In this document: positions 23,251-35,219 of the stretch, in pieces
Layout of the letters: every line of letters starts with the position of its first letter
How positions within the stretch are numbered: the first letter of the stretch is position 1
Source: Lithospermum erythrorhizon
Lineage: Eukaryota; Streptophyta; Magnoliopsida; Boraginales; Boraginaceae
Assembly: GCA_019722365.1 (NCBI GenBank)
Contig: JADFUC010001412.1
Location: forward strand, 1-64,000
Direction of reading: 5' to 3'
Length of the DNA: 64,000 nucleotides
Translations under genes and position numbers: made by a program
The notes under the pieces: model-generated
The model's input: only the letters and a program-made list of their open reading frames with translations
What the model was told of the DNA's origin: nothing
Database searches by the model: none

Positions 23251-26200
23251 TTGTTTTCAGAGTGCATACATTTATGTTGGACCGCTAGATTCTTCCCTTT
23301 CTGACACATGGGTGCTAGACACCGGATGTGGCGCTCGCGTTGCAAAATGTGTGTGATCTGTAGAATAGAAGAAGGTAGATGCAAGGCCAGAGATAGACCA
23401 GCGGGTGAAATGGAGCAAAAGTTGCGGCCGTTTCTTTGCATGATCGGTTGTTTAAGTTTGCCATGAGGAATGGTACTTAAAAGTAAATAATCTCTGACGT
23501 CGTGCTTTGAGAAAACGTCATTTCGGTTCACAATTTGAAAAATGATAGCTAATACTTCGATTAATAGAAGTGGTTGTTATTACTCGAAATACTATATTTT
23601 GTAGTCTGTCTCTAGACAGATAATTAACTTTGTCTATTGGATACAATTATTGAGACCTAAAACATAAATAATAAAAGGAATAAGCCTAATGAATTGAATC
23701 CTTTATGCAGCTGACATTAGGACTGGTCATATAAGTAATAAGCTAGCGTTAAATTACATCAGTGGAATTTGACATCCATCACAGTTTTAAACCATATGAT
23801 CGTCTGAATGATGCTTCTTGGAGCAAAATGACCAAATCTGCTTTTCAGCAGAACTAGTGAGGGAGGAAACTTGATTTATTGGGTATAAATACGTACGATG
23901 TGTGTGGACAGTAGATACTCTGCTCGGTACTAAATACTTATCAATTGACTACGAGTAGATATGGTTACATGTATCTCTTTAGTATATAGGAATAGAGCTT
24001 TGAAAGTTCAAAGAGTTTGAGAAAGAAGTTGAGAACCAACTCAACAAAGCGATGAGTTCTCGGCGCCCATGAGGCGGAAAAATACTTAAGCTATATATTT
24101 AAGCCTTGTCTTAAAGAGTAGTATTGTATACTTTGTTCGCTCCAGGAACACCAGCGTAATGGTGTATCCGAAAGAAAAGGAGGAAATGGGTATAATATAG
24201 TTCGATCCCCATACTGATGAAACCGCATCAGCCCCTTACATGCTTTCGATTTGAGGATATGCATTCACAGAAACTACATTACATACGCTAAACCAATGTC
24301 CAACTAAAGCGATTGCTAGACCATTGAGATGTGATTTGGAAATGATCCCAGATAGGTCACATGAGAGGATTTGGGGTAGTAAACTTTATATCAACAAATT
24401 GAATAAGGACAAAGCTTGAACCCAAATAAGGAAGTATTTATTTCGTTAGTTATCAAAGAAAGAAACCATAGGGTACTATTTCTACCTTAAGCATGAGAAT
24501 AAGATCTCCATTGCACGAGATGGCGTTTTCCTTGACAATGAATACTTAGCCAAGAGATATAAAAGAAGTAAGAATCTTTAAATTGTTCAAGATAGTGAGG
24601 AAGTCAACGTTGAGAACCTGACTGATTCACCTCAGGAGATGAGCCCCTCTATATAAGTTCAACTTGATCCACGGGAAATCGTGATCGAACTATTTGAGAC
24701 TACAGGAGGTCGGATGGGGCACAAATCCGCGAACCTTTAGATAGATGAATGCGGAAAAGCTTTCTTAATTGAAAATGGCGAACCTTACACATATGAAGAA
24801 GCCATGAAGAGCTAGAAGGCGGTAAAGATGGCTTATAGCCATGAAATCGAAATAGATTGATGTACGAGAATAATGTTTGGATTGTTAATGGATCTAGCGA
24901 AGGTGCTAGACCTGTCTTGAGTGCAAATGGGTTTTTGAACACAAACTAGATAAAGATGGAAATGTCCGTATTTATGAAGCTGAACTTATAGCCAAAGGTT
25001 TGAACAAATTCATTGAATTGATTATGATGAAACATTTTCCCGATTGTAGTTTAAAATTTAATCCATTTTGGATTATCATCGCCTTATGATTATGAAATGT
25101 GAGATGGATGTAAAGCTGCATTCATGCGGGGAATCTAGAAGAAGATGTGTATGACACAAACTCGAGGCTTTACATGTCACAGGGACCCTAAGAGGTATAT
25201 GCAAGCTACAAGATGTTTATGGACTTAAGCAAGCATCGAGGAGTTTGAATATTCGTTTAATGAATCGATAAAGAGTTTGGTTTCGTTAGAAGCAGAAAAG
25301 ATTAACTATTAATATACAGAAGGTTAGTGGGAACAACATTTGCATTTATAGTCTACGTATATGAATGACATGCTAATCACTTGGAAGCGACATACTTATG
25401 CTTGAATGCAGTAGTCGCTAGCTATGTAAGTGTTTCTACATGAAAGACTTAGGGCTTCATTACATTTTGGAATTAAGATCCATGAAATCGATCCCCAAGA
25501 GGTTTATTGGGTTAAGTAGGAAACACTTATATTGATAGGGTATTGAAGAGCAGTTTGGGTGGATAATTCAAGAAAAAAATCTCCCCATGAGACATGGTAT
25601 TAGTCGTCCGTTCAGTTGTCCATGGCTTGAAATTTGAAAAGGATGAGTGATGTTCTATCGTGACCATAGGATCAATCATGTATGCCATGTTATGTACGTC
25701 AGGGCGTATGATATGCTGCGAGGTGTAACAAGCGTTACCAATAATGTCTAAGTGAAAATCTGCTAAATTTGCCGATTAAGACGTACCCAAGTACTTACGA
25801 GAAGGACTAACGATTTGTTCTTGTATCTGGGTGGGGATAATGAGTTATTAGTAGAGGAGATTCGCGATGCAGGTTTCCAAACCGATAGAGGCGATGGCAG
25901 TGATCTCAGTCTGCAGTTATGTATTACTTTGAAAGCGGTGAGTGCAGGGTGTGTCTTTGGTATAGTAGTAAGCGAGGAGCCTTTGTGGGTGACAGCGGAA
26001 GGCGAGTATATTGCGACTTTTTGAAGTTGCAGAAGGAAGGCTGTGGATCAGAAATTCGTGGAGTGGGTTTGGAATAGTACAGCATTGAAGGTCGGTGGAG
26101 TTATCTTTGTGATAACAACTTTGGGCTGATAGCTCAAACTAAGGAACCAAGATCATCGCAGAGATCAACGTACTCGGGAAGTATCATGCTTGTCGGGAGA

Positions 26201-26350
26201 TAACCGATAGTGGAGATGTTAGGATATGTGAGGTTCGATCGGCGATAATGTAACGGATACCTTAACTAAACCCCATTTACTTAAACTGGCTTTTGAAGTA
26301 AGAATATGTATAGTATTGGTCTTTTAGGACATGCTTGGTAAATGCCCAGT
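23250..26350 (+). pseudogene. Copia pol: protease, integrase, RT, RNase H (broken)
   Basis: Domains in order across many frame shifts: the protease active-site region TWVLDTGCGAR (23305-23337); integrase wording PGTP...NGVSER at 24142-24180; YYFYL and ARDGVFLDNEYL (about 24475-24550), the integrase C-terminal region; an RT entry with CKWVFEHKLDKDGNV and an altered YKARLVAKG block (about 24915-25010); LKQAS near 25220; the catalytic region VYV..DML at about 25351-25375 with one extra base; RNase H with LGGDNELLVE.RDAGFQTDR (about 25825-25890); and a tail with NNFGLIAQTKEPRSSQRS and NVTDTLTKP (to about 26275). The DTGCG protease variant is typical of a widespread angiosperm Copia group. It cannot make functional protein. 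Confidence 0.85.
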
Positions 26351-26360
26351 GTGAAGTGGG

Positions 26361-28600
26361 AGCCAATTTTTCCATTATATATATGTCGAGCTGATTGTAA
26401 GATAATGATAGAATTTTAAGCTTCAGAGTTGATAAAATATATCATTGATTACATGGTATTATTTTTAATCAATAGAGCCCAACAAGTTAGGTAGTTAAAT
26501 GGTTTGATGTGTGACTTAGTTTTTATTTTTAATGTGTTGTAAAACTATGATAGGTGAGAGTATAAATATGTGTAACCAATCAAATGTAAACATAACACAA
26601 AATATATTCAATCAAATTGGGGAAAATGAAGAACCTAAAAGACTCTCTCTTTTTCGTTACGTCACTTCTTCAATTACAAGCTCAATTTAGTTTAATTCAG
26701 CAATCAAGCTAAGATATCTTTGACTTCTTCAAAAACCTTCACTTTCTTTGTACCTTTGACCTATTTTTGTAAAATAATTACGATAGCCCTCCCAAAGAAA
26801 CTTGGTAAATGCAGTAATAATCGCACTTGACAAAAAATTGATTTTGATGCTAAATTCACAATCTTTATCCTAAACACCATTTTTTATCAACTTCAGATTT
26901 TTTATTCAATATTTAGCTCAACAATTGGTTTATAAATCACAAAAAAATATGTAAATTTCTTAATCGGATTTGTATTGATGAGAGAATAAAAACGGAGAAG
27001 GGTTTAGAGGAAAAGAATTTTAGGATCTAATTTGGGCATATTCTGAATGGAACAGTTCAGGTTTTTGTTGATCAATATTTTTCAAACTATTTTTTGTATT
27101 TGAATTTTGTAAAAGCCTATTGTTTGGAGACGGTTGTAGTAGCTTTCAAAAGTGAAAGTGGGGCTTCATTCTTTAACTTGTAATTGACCCCTTCCCATAT
27201 TATATATGGCGTAGATAAGATTTCATTAATTTTAATTTTAAAAAAGTTGACTGAATCCCCAAAATAATTAATTGAGGAGGCACGTTGGGCTATTTAGAAA
27301 GTTTAGGGAGCAAACTAATCAGTTCGTCAAAGTTTAAAGACAAGAATTTAAGCTTTAAAATATACTAGCAAATTAGCACGCTCGTCACGTGAAAAGCGAC
27401 ATCATCTGAGGTTAAATAATTGATTCTTGTACAATTGCATAACTACTAAATTATTACTCCCTTAATCCTTAAAAGATGATTCAATTTATTTTTTCATGAT
27501 CAAAATTAATAAACTTTGAAATATTTATTGACTCCCAAGACTTTGGTTAGAGGTTATCATACTCCAATAATCACCGTGAAGTGCTTACGTCCAGGTATCC
27601 CACGTAAATACGATATTGATGTAAGAAATTAGTAAGATGGATAAAATTTTTGGCGAGATAAGAAAATTATGCATAAGTTATGCTTTGCATTTTCCTCCGA
27701 TCCACGTACTTGATTAGTAGTTTTGAAAGTTTAAAGAAACATAGAAGAAGCGGGTTTATCTTATCATTACTTTGGAAATTAGACGGTTTGTTCAATTGAC
27801 TTGGTCGGATATATAAAGTAATGGGAGTAATATACGTAATGCACTTCTTTGTAGATTAATTGACTTTCAATAATAATTCCAAATAAATTTCAATTAAAAT
27901 TTGACAACCTATAGTTTTAAATGACAAAAGTGTAAGAAAAGTTTGGTGAATCCAAAATAACTAACTATATCTATTTTCTTTATATATAGTAAAGATAATA
28001 TATGGTGTAAGGGGTATATTTAAGTAATTATGAGAAATATGAAATAAAACTTTAATTGATGATGTGAAAACTTTGGTCTTAGATATTATATATGAGGTAG
28101 ATATATAGTATAGATAATATATGGTGTGAGGGTATATTTGGTAATTTACAAAATATGACACGCTTAATTGATGATGTGAAAACTTTGGTCTTAGACATTA
28201 TAAAACAATGAGTAGGTTTTGCATTATCTATTTTTTTAATTCACGGAAAAAATTAAAGCACGCTAACTGACAACACAACACGTGATGCAATCGAGCCTCT
28301 GTTGGGAACTTACAAATCTTATCATAAGTAACAAACTTATACACCTTGACGAGTTGAATTGTATTTTTAAATGATAATTTTTATGTGGCGGTCCTAATAA
28401 AACATGGACAATTTAGTATTTTAAAATTATATAGTAAATCCACTATTTCATGCAATTTATTATCCATAACTATGCGATTTGACATTGCGCACGTAAATGA
28501 AATTCGATGCAGCCCAGATTAAAATGAGTAGAGTGTATTGTATAACAGTTCAAGCTTACAAAACAGAATACGCTTAAAAAATATCCTAGGGCAATCTTCA
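26361..28600. other. AT-rich intergenic region upstream of the small spliced gene
   Basis: No coding signal. It contains the two-copy tandem repeat at 27982-28203. The edge toward 26.36 kb may include remains of the Copia 3' LTR. Confidence 0.45.
27982..28203. repeat. Two-copy tandem repeat, period about 120 bp
   Basis: Unit one starts at ATATATAGTAAAGATAATAT (27982) and unit two at ATATATAGTATAGATAATAT (28101-28102). Both contain ATATGGTGT, GGTATATTT and the identical block TTAATTGATGATGTGAAAAC followed by TTTGGTCTTAGA. It lies about 470-690 bp upstream of the small gene and may be a local duplication in its distal promoter. Confidence 0.8.
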
Positions 28601-28615
28601 CCCAAACACTCATCA

Positions 28616-28623
28616 AAACCCTA
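28616..28623 (+). promoter_or_regulatory. Telo-box upstream of the small spliced gene
   Basis: AAACCCTA (within AAAACCCTAG) lies about 50 bp before the start codon. This motif is common close to the transcription start of plant translation and ribosome-biogenesis genes and supports this being a housekeeping-type promoter. Function here is inferred from sequence and position. Confidence 0.6.
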
Positions 28624-28671
28624 GATTGAAAAATAGAATTATAATATAGACCTTTTTTCATAAAGAATAAA

Positions 28672-31600
28672 ATGACTCAGAAGGATAAATTGTTTAAAGG
28701 GCAGAAGAAGCAAAAAACTATTCCGCCTAATCGTCATGGAAAAATCACTCAAACCCGCAAAGGTATGTGTATTTATCTATCAATTTCCTTCTTTTTCTAT
28801 ATTATAGCAGTACCTATGTCCCAAAAAGATTGTCCAGTTTTCAATTTTGACGACTTTTTACATTTTCAACGATGAGGTGAGTTTCGAAGCCAATGCCTTC
28901 TCTCACTAGTAGTAACTCGAACTCAGATATTTTTTTAAATATCTAGTATATAATAATTAGTGAAAATATATCAAAAACGGTATTTTCGATAGTAGTTAGC
29001 ATTAACATAGTCTTTTTTATTCAAATCAAAGTTATAAAGTTTGTTAATCTTGATCATTGAAAATACAACTAGTCTTTTAGGTATGGAGTTGGTATATGTT
29101 CTTTGAAAGTTTAACTATTCAATTATTTTTGTATTGAAGGAAAGAGAGTGGTGAAGTTTAGTATTTACATGATAGTTCTGATTGGAATCGAAGTGATGTG
29201 TATCAATTATGACTGAAAGTTTTTAATTTTGACTGTAGGAAAATAAGGTGGACACTCTTTTAGGGGTTTATGTAGTATATTTCTGGAAACCATGTTGATT
29301 CAATTGAATTTTTAATTGAAGGAAAGAGAGTGGTGAAACCATCCAAAGTGACCAAGAGTATGGAGACTGATCTGGTATTTTTCTGCATCATATGAATTAT
29401 TTATTTTCCTTAGAACATGTAGGACTCATTAGGATAATTTGGGTGAATTTAATGTTTTAGCGATGTGCTGAAAATATTATCTTTGGTAATTATATTATCG
29501 AAAACGGTCGAAATCGCTCATAGATGAGCTTTGTGTGGTTGCCCTTATTCGCACACCAGTCTGGCATAACATAACATCACATCGCCTGTACTGGATACTT
29601 ACGATTAAATTATGCGTGGATACAATGTCATCTTGTGGTAAAAATTCAGGTATAAGTTGTGTCCCTATTTTATGGGACATATTAAAAATGGCACTTGACA
29701 ATATCTTATTGGTGTGTTGGGTGTTGGTACATGAACCGATACATACTATCGAGTGGATCTTTTGTGCCGAAACATGTACCAATACCTCTATTTAATATAC
29801 ATTGCGCACAAAAATAGGGACCACTTACTTCAACTTTTTATCACAACCTAACATGTGTATGCTGCACAACAAATATGTGAGAACTTTTCGAAGTGGTGTT
29901 GATTGCTTACACTTTTTGTTGCTTCGTGCACAGATGAGAGAAATTATCTAATTTACTTCTTTGAGCTTAGTATTAGCTCATGTATGTATAGTTTTGTTAG
30001 TCGGTTTGGTGTTATCAACTTTGACTATTTCCTTGTAATTGTAGTTAGACAGACAAGACATGTCATTTGGTCCACCTCCCTCAACTGGTTGAGCCTTTTG
30101 ATTGCTTTTGTATGTTGTCTGAAATACGAATTACAAAATTGGTAACAGATTTCAAATTGTTGATGCTAACTCATTGATCTGACACTGAACGATCGAGGTG
30201 AATTAAAAACTAACTCTTGCCAAATTGTGTGAATAGAACGGGCAAAATGATAAGCAGTCGATTATTTGTTAAATTAATAACTAAATTGTTGTTTTGTTTA
30301 TGGGTCTGATGTTCCACCTATCTTTTAGAATTTGTTTTGTGAAAAAACACATTTAAATAAATTTGTTAGTTGGCAAACCATTTTCAGTCGTAGACGGTGG
30401 ACCTGAAGCTTATGTTATAGATGCAGCATTATTTTGTGTTTGGCGAATGTATGAAAATTTTTTTAGTGAAAACCTTTTAGAATTTACTTAGGCAGAAGGT
30501 GCAGAAGTACACCATTCTCTTTTCTAGTTGTGTGATTGAGATAGTTTTGTGGTTGAGATGTTAGGGATTGCTTGTATTCAGTGCATGTAATTTGCTAATA
30601 AAAGCTCAGATTACACTGTTTATCAACAATGCAAGTCAACAAAGAGTTATGTTTTGTCATATGATTCAGTTATTTGCTTAGAACCTGTAGGAATATTTAG
30701 AATAATTTTGTTGAATTTAATATTTTTGTGCTATGCTGAAAGATATGATCTTTGGATATTATATTGCAGAAAATGGTTGAAGAAGAAATTGTTTGCCTTC
30801 TGGCTCATAGATGAGCTTTGATTGATAGCTAACCTGTCTACAATATGTTAGAATCTGTCCATATGTTTTTATTGCTTAAAACTTTTCGGTACTTCTTGCA
30901 CATATATATGGAATACACTATTTCATTTAGTCAGCTTGAGCCAATCTTAGTAAAATATGTATAGTTTTGTTTGCTGGCCGTGTAATAATTAACTAGTATT
31001 ATTTCCATGTAATTCTAGTTAGAGAAATGTGATATGTCACTGGTTGAGCTTGGAGTTGCTCTTGGTTGTTGTTTGAAATTAACTACGAAACTACTAAGAG
31101 CTTTAAATTTGTTGATGCTAAATTATTACTCTGGCATCATATATCAAATAGGTGAATTAAAATTAAAATAACAACCGCCACATATAAAGAAAATTCAGTT
31201 GTAATGGAATATCATGGGTTGCTATTTTATTAGTTGCCAGAGCATTTTCGGTCGTGGGCCTGAAGCTAATGTTATAGATGCAGCCTTTGACTCTGTATTC
31301 TCATGTTTTCGACGAGTTTTACATGTTAAGTGCATGCTGGTTTTACAAGTGAAAACTGTGTAGAATTTAATTTATATAGGGGTAAGGCTGCGTAATACAT
31401 GAGTCCTAAAATTTAATTATGTTATAAGAATGGAAATGTAAGAAATCCGTATTGTGGCATTCATTTTGCATTTCAAGTATACTAAGATGGTGTTTTGTTC
31501 TTGTCCTGCATTTTATGATATGAAACTTATTCATGTCATAAGCATTTGTCTATTCTTTGTTTGCACCTAGATAACAATCTTACTTTTCTCTTTCATGATG

Positions 31601-31728
31601 AGCAGGAGTTGACTAAGTTCATCAATTATTGCAATGAGACGAAAGCAGCAACGGTAGCCAACAAGGATGGTGGCCAACTAAGCATTGTTAAACCTCAGCC
31701 AGAGTCTTCGAGCGGGGCAAAAAAATAG
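28672..31728 (+). CDS. Small basic protein, UPF0390/DUF2462-like, three exons
   Basis: Exon 1 is 28672-28762 (30 codons plus one base, donor AG|GTATGT). Exon 2 is 29322-29374 (53 bases, acceptor GAAG|GAAAG, donor CTG|GTATTT). Exon 3 is 31606-31728 (acceptor GCAG|GAG, stop TAG at 31726). Phases join cleanly to give 88 residues. The N-terminus is lysine-rich (KLFKGQKKQKTIPPNRHGK), the middle is KGKRVVKPSKVTKSM, then LTKFINYCNETKAA, and the C-terminus is GQLSIVKPQPESSSGAKK. I recognise this as a conserved plant small protein resembling the DUF2462/UPF0390 group (Leydig cell tumour 10 kDa homologue), whose animal member is reported as nucleolar; its molecular role is unknown. A telo-box upstream fits a translation-linked gene. 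Intron 1 is 559 bp and intron 2 is 2231 bp, both with GT-AG ends. The family name is less certain than the gene model. Confidence 0.85.
29134..29156 (+). repeat. Duplicate of the exon 2 start inside intron 1
   Basis: TTGAAGGAAAGAGAGTGGTG followed by AA occurs here and again at the true exon 2 start (from 29316). It carries the same acceptor AG and the codons for the start of KRVVK. The copy then diverges (GTTTAGTATT, with an in-frame TAG soon after) and lacks a matching donor. It is a duplicated decoy acceptor with 187 bp between the copies. Confidence 0.85.
29390..31290 (+). repeat. Large tandem duplication inside intron 2
   Basis: Copy A (about 29390-30430) and copy B (about 30655-31290) share a long series of blocks in the same order: CTTAGAAC.TGTAGGA, GTGAATTTAAT/GTTGAATTTAAT, GCTCATAGATGAGCTTTG (29516 and 30803), GTATAGTTTTGTT (about 29986 and 30959), TTGTTGATGCTAA, AGGTGAATTAAAA and GTTATAGATGCAGC (30414 and 31271). 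The offset falls from 1287 to 973 to 857 bp, so copy A has gained, or copy B has lost, about 314 bp in the first half and about 116 bp in the second. Divergence is considerable, so the event is not recent. Confidence 0.8.
29541..29821. mobile_element. Possible MITE-like insertion in copy A of the intron duplication
   Basis: This interval is the bulk of the extra sequence of copy A relative to copy B. Its left end (GCCCTTATTCGCACA) and the reverse complement of its right end (TCCCTATTTTTGTGCGCA) are loosely similar, suggesting degraded terminal inverted repeats. It also contains an internal palindrome TGTCCCTATTTTATGGGACA. No transposase is encoded and no target duplication is clear. Confidence 0.4.
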
Positions 31729-34700
31729 TTTGATAGGCAGAGATCTATAAGCTCAATTTTGGTTGTTATAATTTTGTAGGGCTCCCTTAACTTAGTGCCC
31801 GTATCTTAATTTATTTTCTGATATTATAGTGTATGAGAAATTGCAAAAGTAAATTGTGGGGATGTGAGATGCTTCTTCTTGTGTTCTGGTGCACTATATC
31901 TTATCTCTTTCTTCAACTTGGTTTGTTCAGATTCTTGAATGTGCTGTTGTTTTGTCCTTTGGTTTAAGACTTGAAGTATGGATATGTGTTTTCCAATTCT
32001 CTCATTTTGTTAGGGCCTGGGGATGGGCCGGGAAAGAAGAAAGAAGAATTGACAATTATGGGGATCCATCTTAAATTTGAGTAAGGCATGATTTATTGAG
32101 AAGTGTCATGCATATTGGAGCTTCAAATTTTGAAGCAAGATACATAACAGTATTCCTTGTAACACTACGCATAATTTCGGTACTTTACTGCTATATATTG
32201 TAATTTATTCATTGGATGTTTTATATTTGTCGTAATTGCTAGTGGCATTACATGGATGAATTACGAGAAAGATGATCGTATTGTGTAACACTTATTGCAA
32301 GTCAAATTACCCTAAATCTAGACATCTTCTATCGAAACTGAACCAGATCAGGCCATTAATCGTTCGATTCAAAACTAAATTGGTTTGATTTCGATTAAAC
32401 ATGATAACTCGAGGCTTAACCGCATAAATTGCCATTGGATGGGAGTTCAAAGTTGAATGAATAATTATGGCTTAATTTATTTTTACCCACGGAACTATTG
32501 GTATCTTGATTTCTTGCAGTATTTAAGCGGTAATTAAGCCAAGCTATCGATATCTACATTCATTAAATCATCTGAAAATACAACAAAAAATACAATAAAA
32601 GCTCATGAGAGGGAATTTAGCATCTGAGAATAACTCAAAGGTATTCTTCGCTTAGAAAATGCGAGAAGATTGTTCTTATTTAGGAGAAAAAGCAATCGAA
32701 TCTTATTTTATGTCTTAAGCAGGTGTCTAAATTGAAGAAGTGAGTGAGAACACAAAATCTTCAACCAGGACCAAAATAGAAACGCCTAAATTAGGTACAA
32801 AGGTTGAATTGCTACCAATAGCGATAATTTCGGGATCGAGACCAAAACTCATGAGAATCGATAATTGAATCTCGTAAAATCAAAATAAACTACGGGATTA
32901 GCGCTTGAGGCTACTGTAGTAAATAAATAAATGATATAGGCTAAATAGCCACTGTCACAATTTGTCGGGATACAGTGTAAGGCATCCTCTTGATAGTCTG
33001 AGCGTATCGCTGAATGTGTACCGAGTTTGGGAATAATTCTGTGTACGACTTGATACAGATGTGCGAGATCAATTGTTAAAAATACTACAAAATTGAATTA
33101 CAATTCAAATCGAGTCTAAAGTCCCTTTAAATTAGATAGGCCAAGAATCAATCAGAGATAACCATACGTGTATACGTTGTTAAAACTTCCTATTTCGGAC
33201 CATATCCAGTCGAGACTGGTCGGGCTCAGTACTATCGATCTAGGGTGGCGTTGATCGAGACTCTGTCAGGTCGTATCAAATTGAGGCCGCAAAATCAAAT
33301 CGAAACATGATCGCTAACGTCTAGCACCAATCTAAATCGACTTAGGATCGCCACAATGGTCGAGCACGAAGTGGCTCTGATCGGCCCGAAATAGGCGCCC
33401 CGAATCAAGATTCCAAACCCAGTGTCAGGAGGCTACATCCAATCCAATCGGCATCTCAGCAGTGAAATGCGCGTTTAGAAGCGATAGGCAGTAGTGGGAC
33501 CTGTCGTTTGATAAATCTTCTTTATACCTAGATAGATTTCCCCGAAGAGGTTCATTGTATTAGTGCGCATCTTTATAAATAATAAAATATTTAGCAATTA
33601 CACAAAGATCAATTTGAAATTAAAAAAACTACTTAAATATTTTATTATTTGAAAAATATACCTCAAAATTTGAAATATGTTAACTTTAATACTAAAAGTG
33701 TCTTGAGGAATGAGTGGGGAAATTGATAATTAATTTAGGAACAATTTGAAAAGTTAAGCATAAACAGGGAAAAATTAGGCGCATAGCCAATAGTTCAGGG
33801 GTATACGGAATTAAGCCAATAATTATTTAGACATGTCAAATAGAACTCTTCAACTTAGTTAGAATGGAATCGTGTAGGACCGCATCGATATGTCTTGTAA
33901 TTGCTTGTTTTTAACGTGAGAAGAAAAAAGGTGATGACAAAAAAGACATCATGGCTGCACCACATATTAAGTACATTAAAAAGAGTCGTCCTGTCAAAGA
34001 TGGCCTTGTGTTCTTTCCATTATTATTCCACTAACGGGCGGAATATTTTGTTTACTTCGTCTCGGGACTAACTATGAGATGTTCGTGCCATAAATTTCAA
34101 CTATCAATGAATAAGTAGCCATCAATACAGTTCTCACACTTAGAAAAAGCTCCAACTACAATTGTAGCAAAAAGGGAAATAAAAAATGCCCGATAGAACC
34201 TCCACTTCACTAAGTTCACTGTAGAAAGATAATTATTTTGTGGTACCTCAATGATTTGATTATGGTGATTGTAAGTTGTAGTAGCTAGGGATAGGGCTGG
34301 ATACACTTCAGTTTCCAAATCTATTGAATAGCTTCCAAGACAACCTTCAAACCTCTAACTTAAAAAAGGGAATCCGGAATCTGGAAGTGCATGTTAACAC
34401 AACAAGTGAAGCATCCGATCAGTTACAGAGAGCAAGAACTACTATAACATCAAGTAAATTAAGATTTCAAGAGAGTTAACATGTCAAAATCAGATAGTGA
34501 AAACAACAAAGTCAGAGTACTTATAATGCAAGTATTTAATGCGCTTAATTCCAGTTAAAGTCAACTTATTGATTAGATTAGATTCAATAATGAAGTTTTT
34601 ACATTGATACTCTATCCATATTCAGATGTAAAGAAAAATAGGTATAAACATTTTGAACTAAAAAGATAAAGAATAATTTATATATAATTCATGAAAATAA

Positions 34701-35219
34701 AGAAATTATAACCTCCTCTGGTGTAAATATAGCCTGATTTGTTGCCCTTTTGCACAACACAAAACAAACACAAGAAAAAACACGACTAAGAACCATGATT
34801 AAGATGATAGGTCCAACAATAAATATGTGAGAAAATAGGCGAAACTATCGAATGAAATCCTACAGCACATTAAAATTTTGATAGAAACACCAACAAAATT
34901 GCATTTTGATACCACATTACTTAGATAATCTTTTTATATATACTATAGATTTTGCAATTCATAAAAAAGATCCAAACTATACCACAAATTTTTTACTAAA
35001 TTGAAACTATGCTTTAAATTAAACTCTTTATACGACTGATAGAGATATTAAACATGTGAGCAAGTGAGCAGAGAACAACAAATTAAAAACTTTTAGTTTA
35101 AGAGGTAAACTCACATGAAAATTTTCAAAGGCAAATTTTTCAAAACTTAATTCTCTTTTTCTTCTTTTCCTTCTCAAAAAGAATGAAAAATTGAAAGAAG
35201 AGTATGAGAACAATTGGTA
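31729..35219. other. Intergenic region downstream of the small gene
   Basis: The first few hundred bases are the 3' UTR and flank. From about 32.3 to 33.6 kb the wording (CGAGACTGGTCGGGCTC, CATGAGAATCGAT, AATAATAAAATATTTAG) vaguely recalls the Tat-like LTR further on and may be a diverged solo LTR. From 33.6 kb the sequence is AT-rich. A minus-strand open stretch at 34097-34318 is listed separately. Confidence 0.4.
34097..34318 (-). other. Unidentified open stretch with one membrane-like segment
   Basis: Seventy-three codons on the minus strand with ordinary amino acid composition and a hydrophobic segment (RAFFISLFATIVVGAFSKC) that could span a membrane. Unlike most open stretches here it is not overlapped by a better candidate and does not look like a transposon fragment. 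I do not recognise it and found no certain flanking exon. It may be an exon relic, a small membrane protein or chance. Confidence 0.25.

Larger units (their letters stand above)
20855..26360 (+). mobile_element. Second Ty1/Copia element, decayed
   Basis: A likely 5' LTR (20855-21830) is followed by a primer-site-like sequence and, from 23.25 kb, by protease, integrase, RT and RNase H in Copia order. A polypurine AAGTGGGAG at about 26351-26359 marks the expected 3' end of the interior, but a matching 3' LTR is not clear beyond it. gag was not recognised between 21.85 and 23.25 kb, where unrelated AT-rich, possibly inserted sequence lies. Confidence 0.65.

Noticed and set aside
29495..29795. 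Open frames of 95 and 86 codons in intron 2
   Set aside because: They coincide with the MITE-like insertion inside an intron and with each other on opposite strands. No homology is seen.
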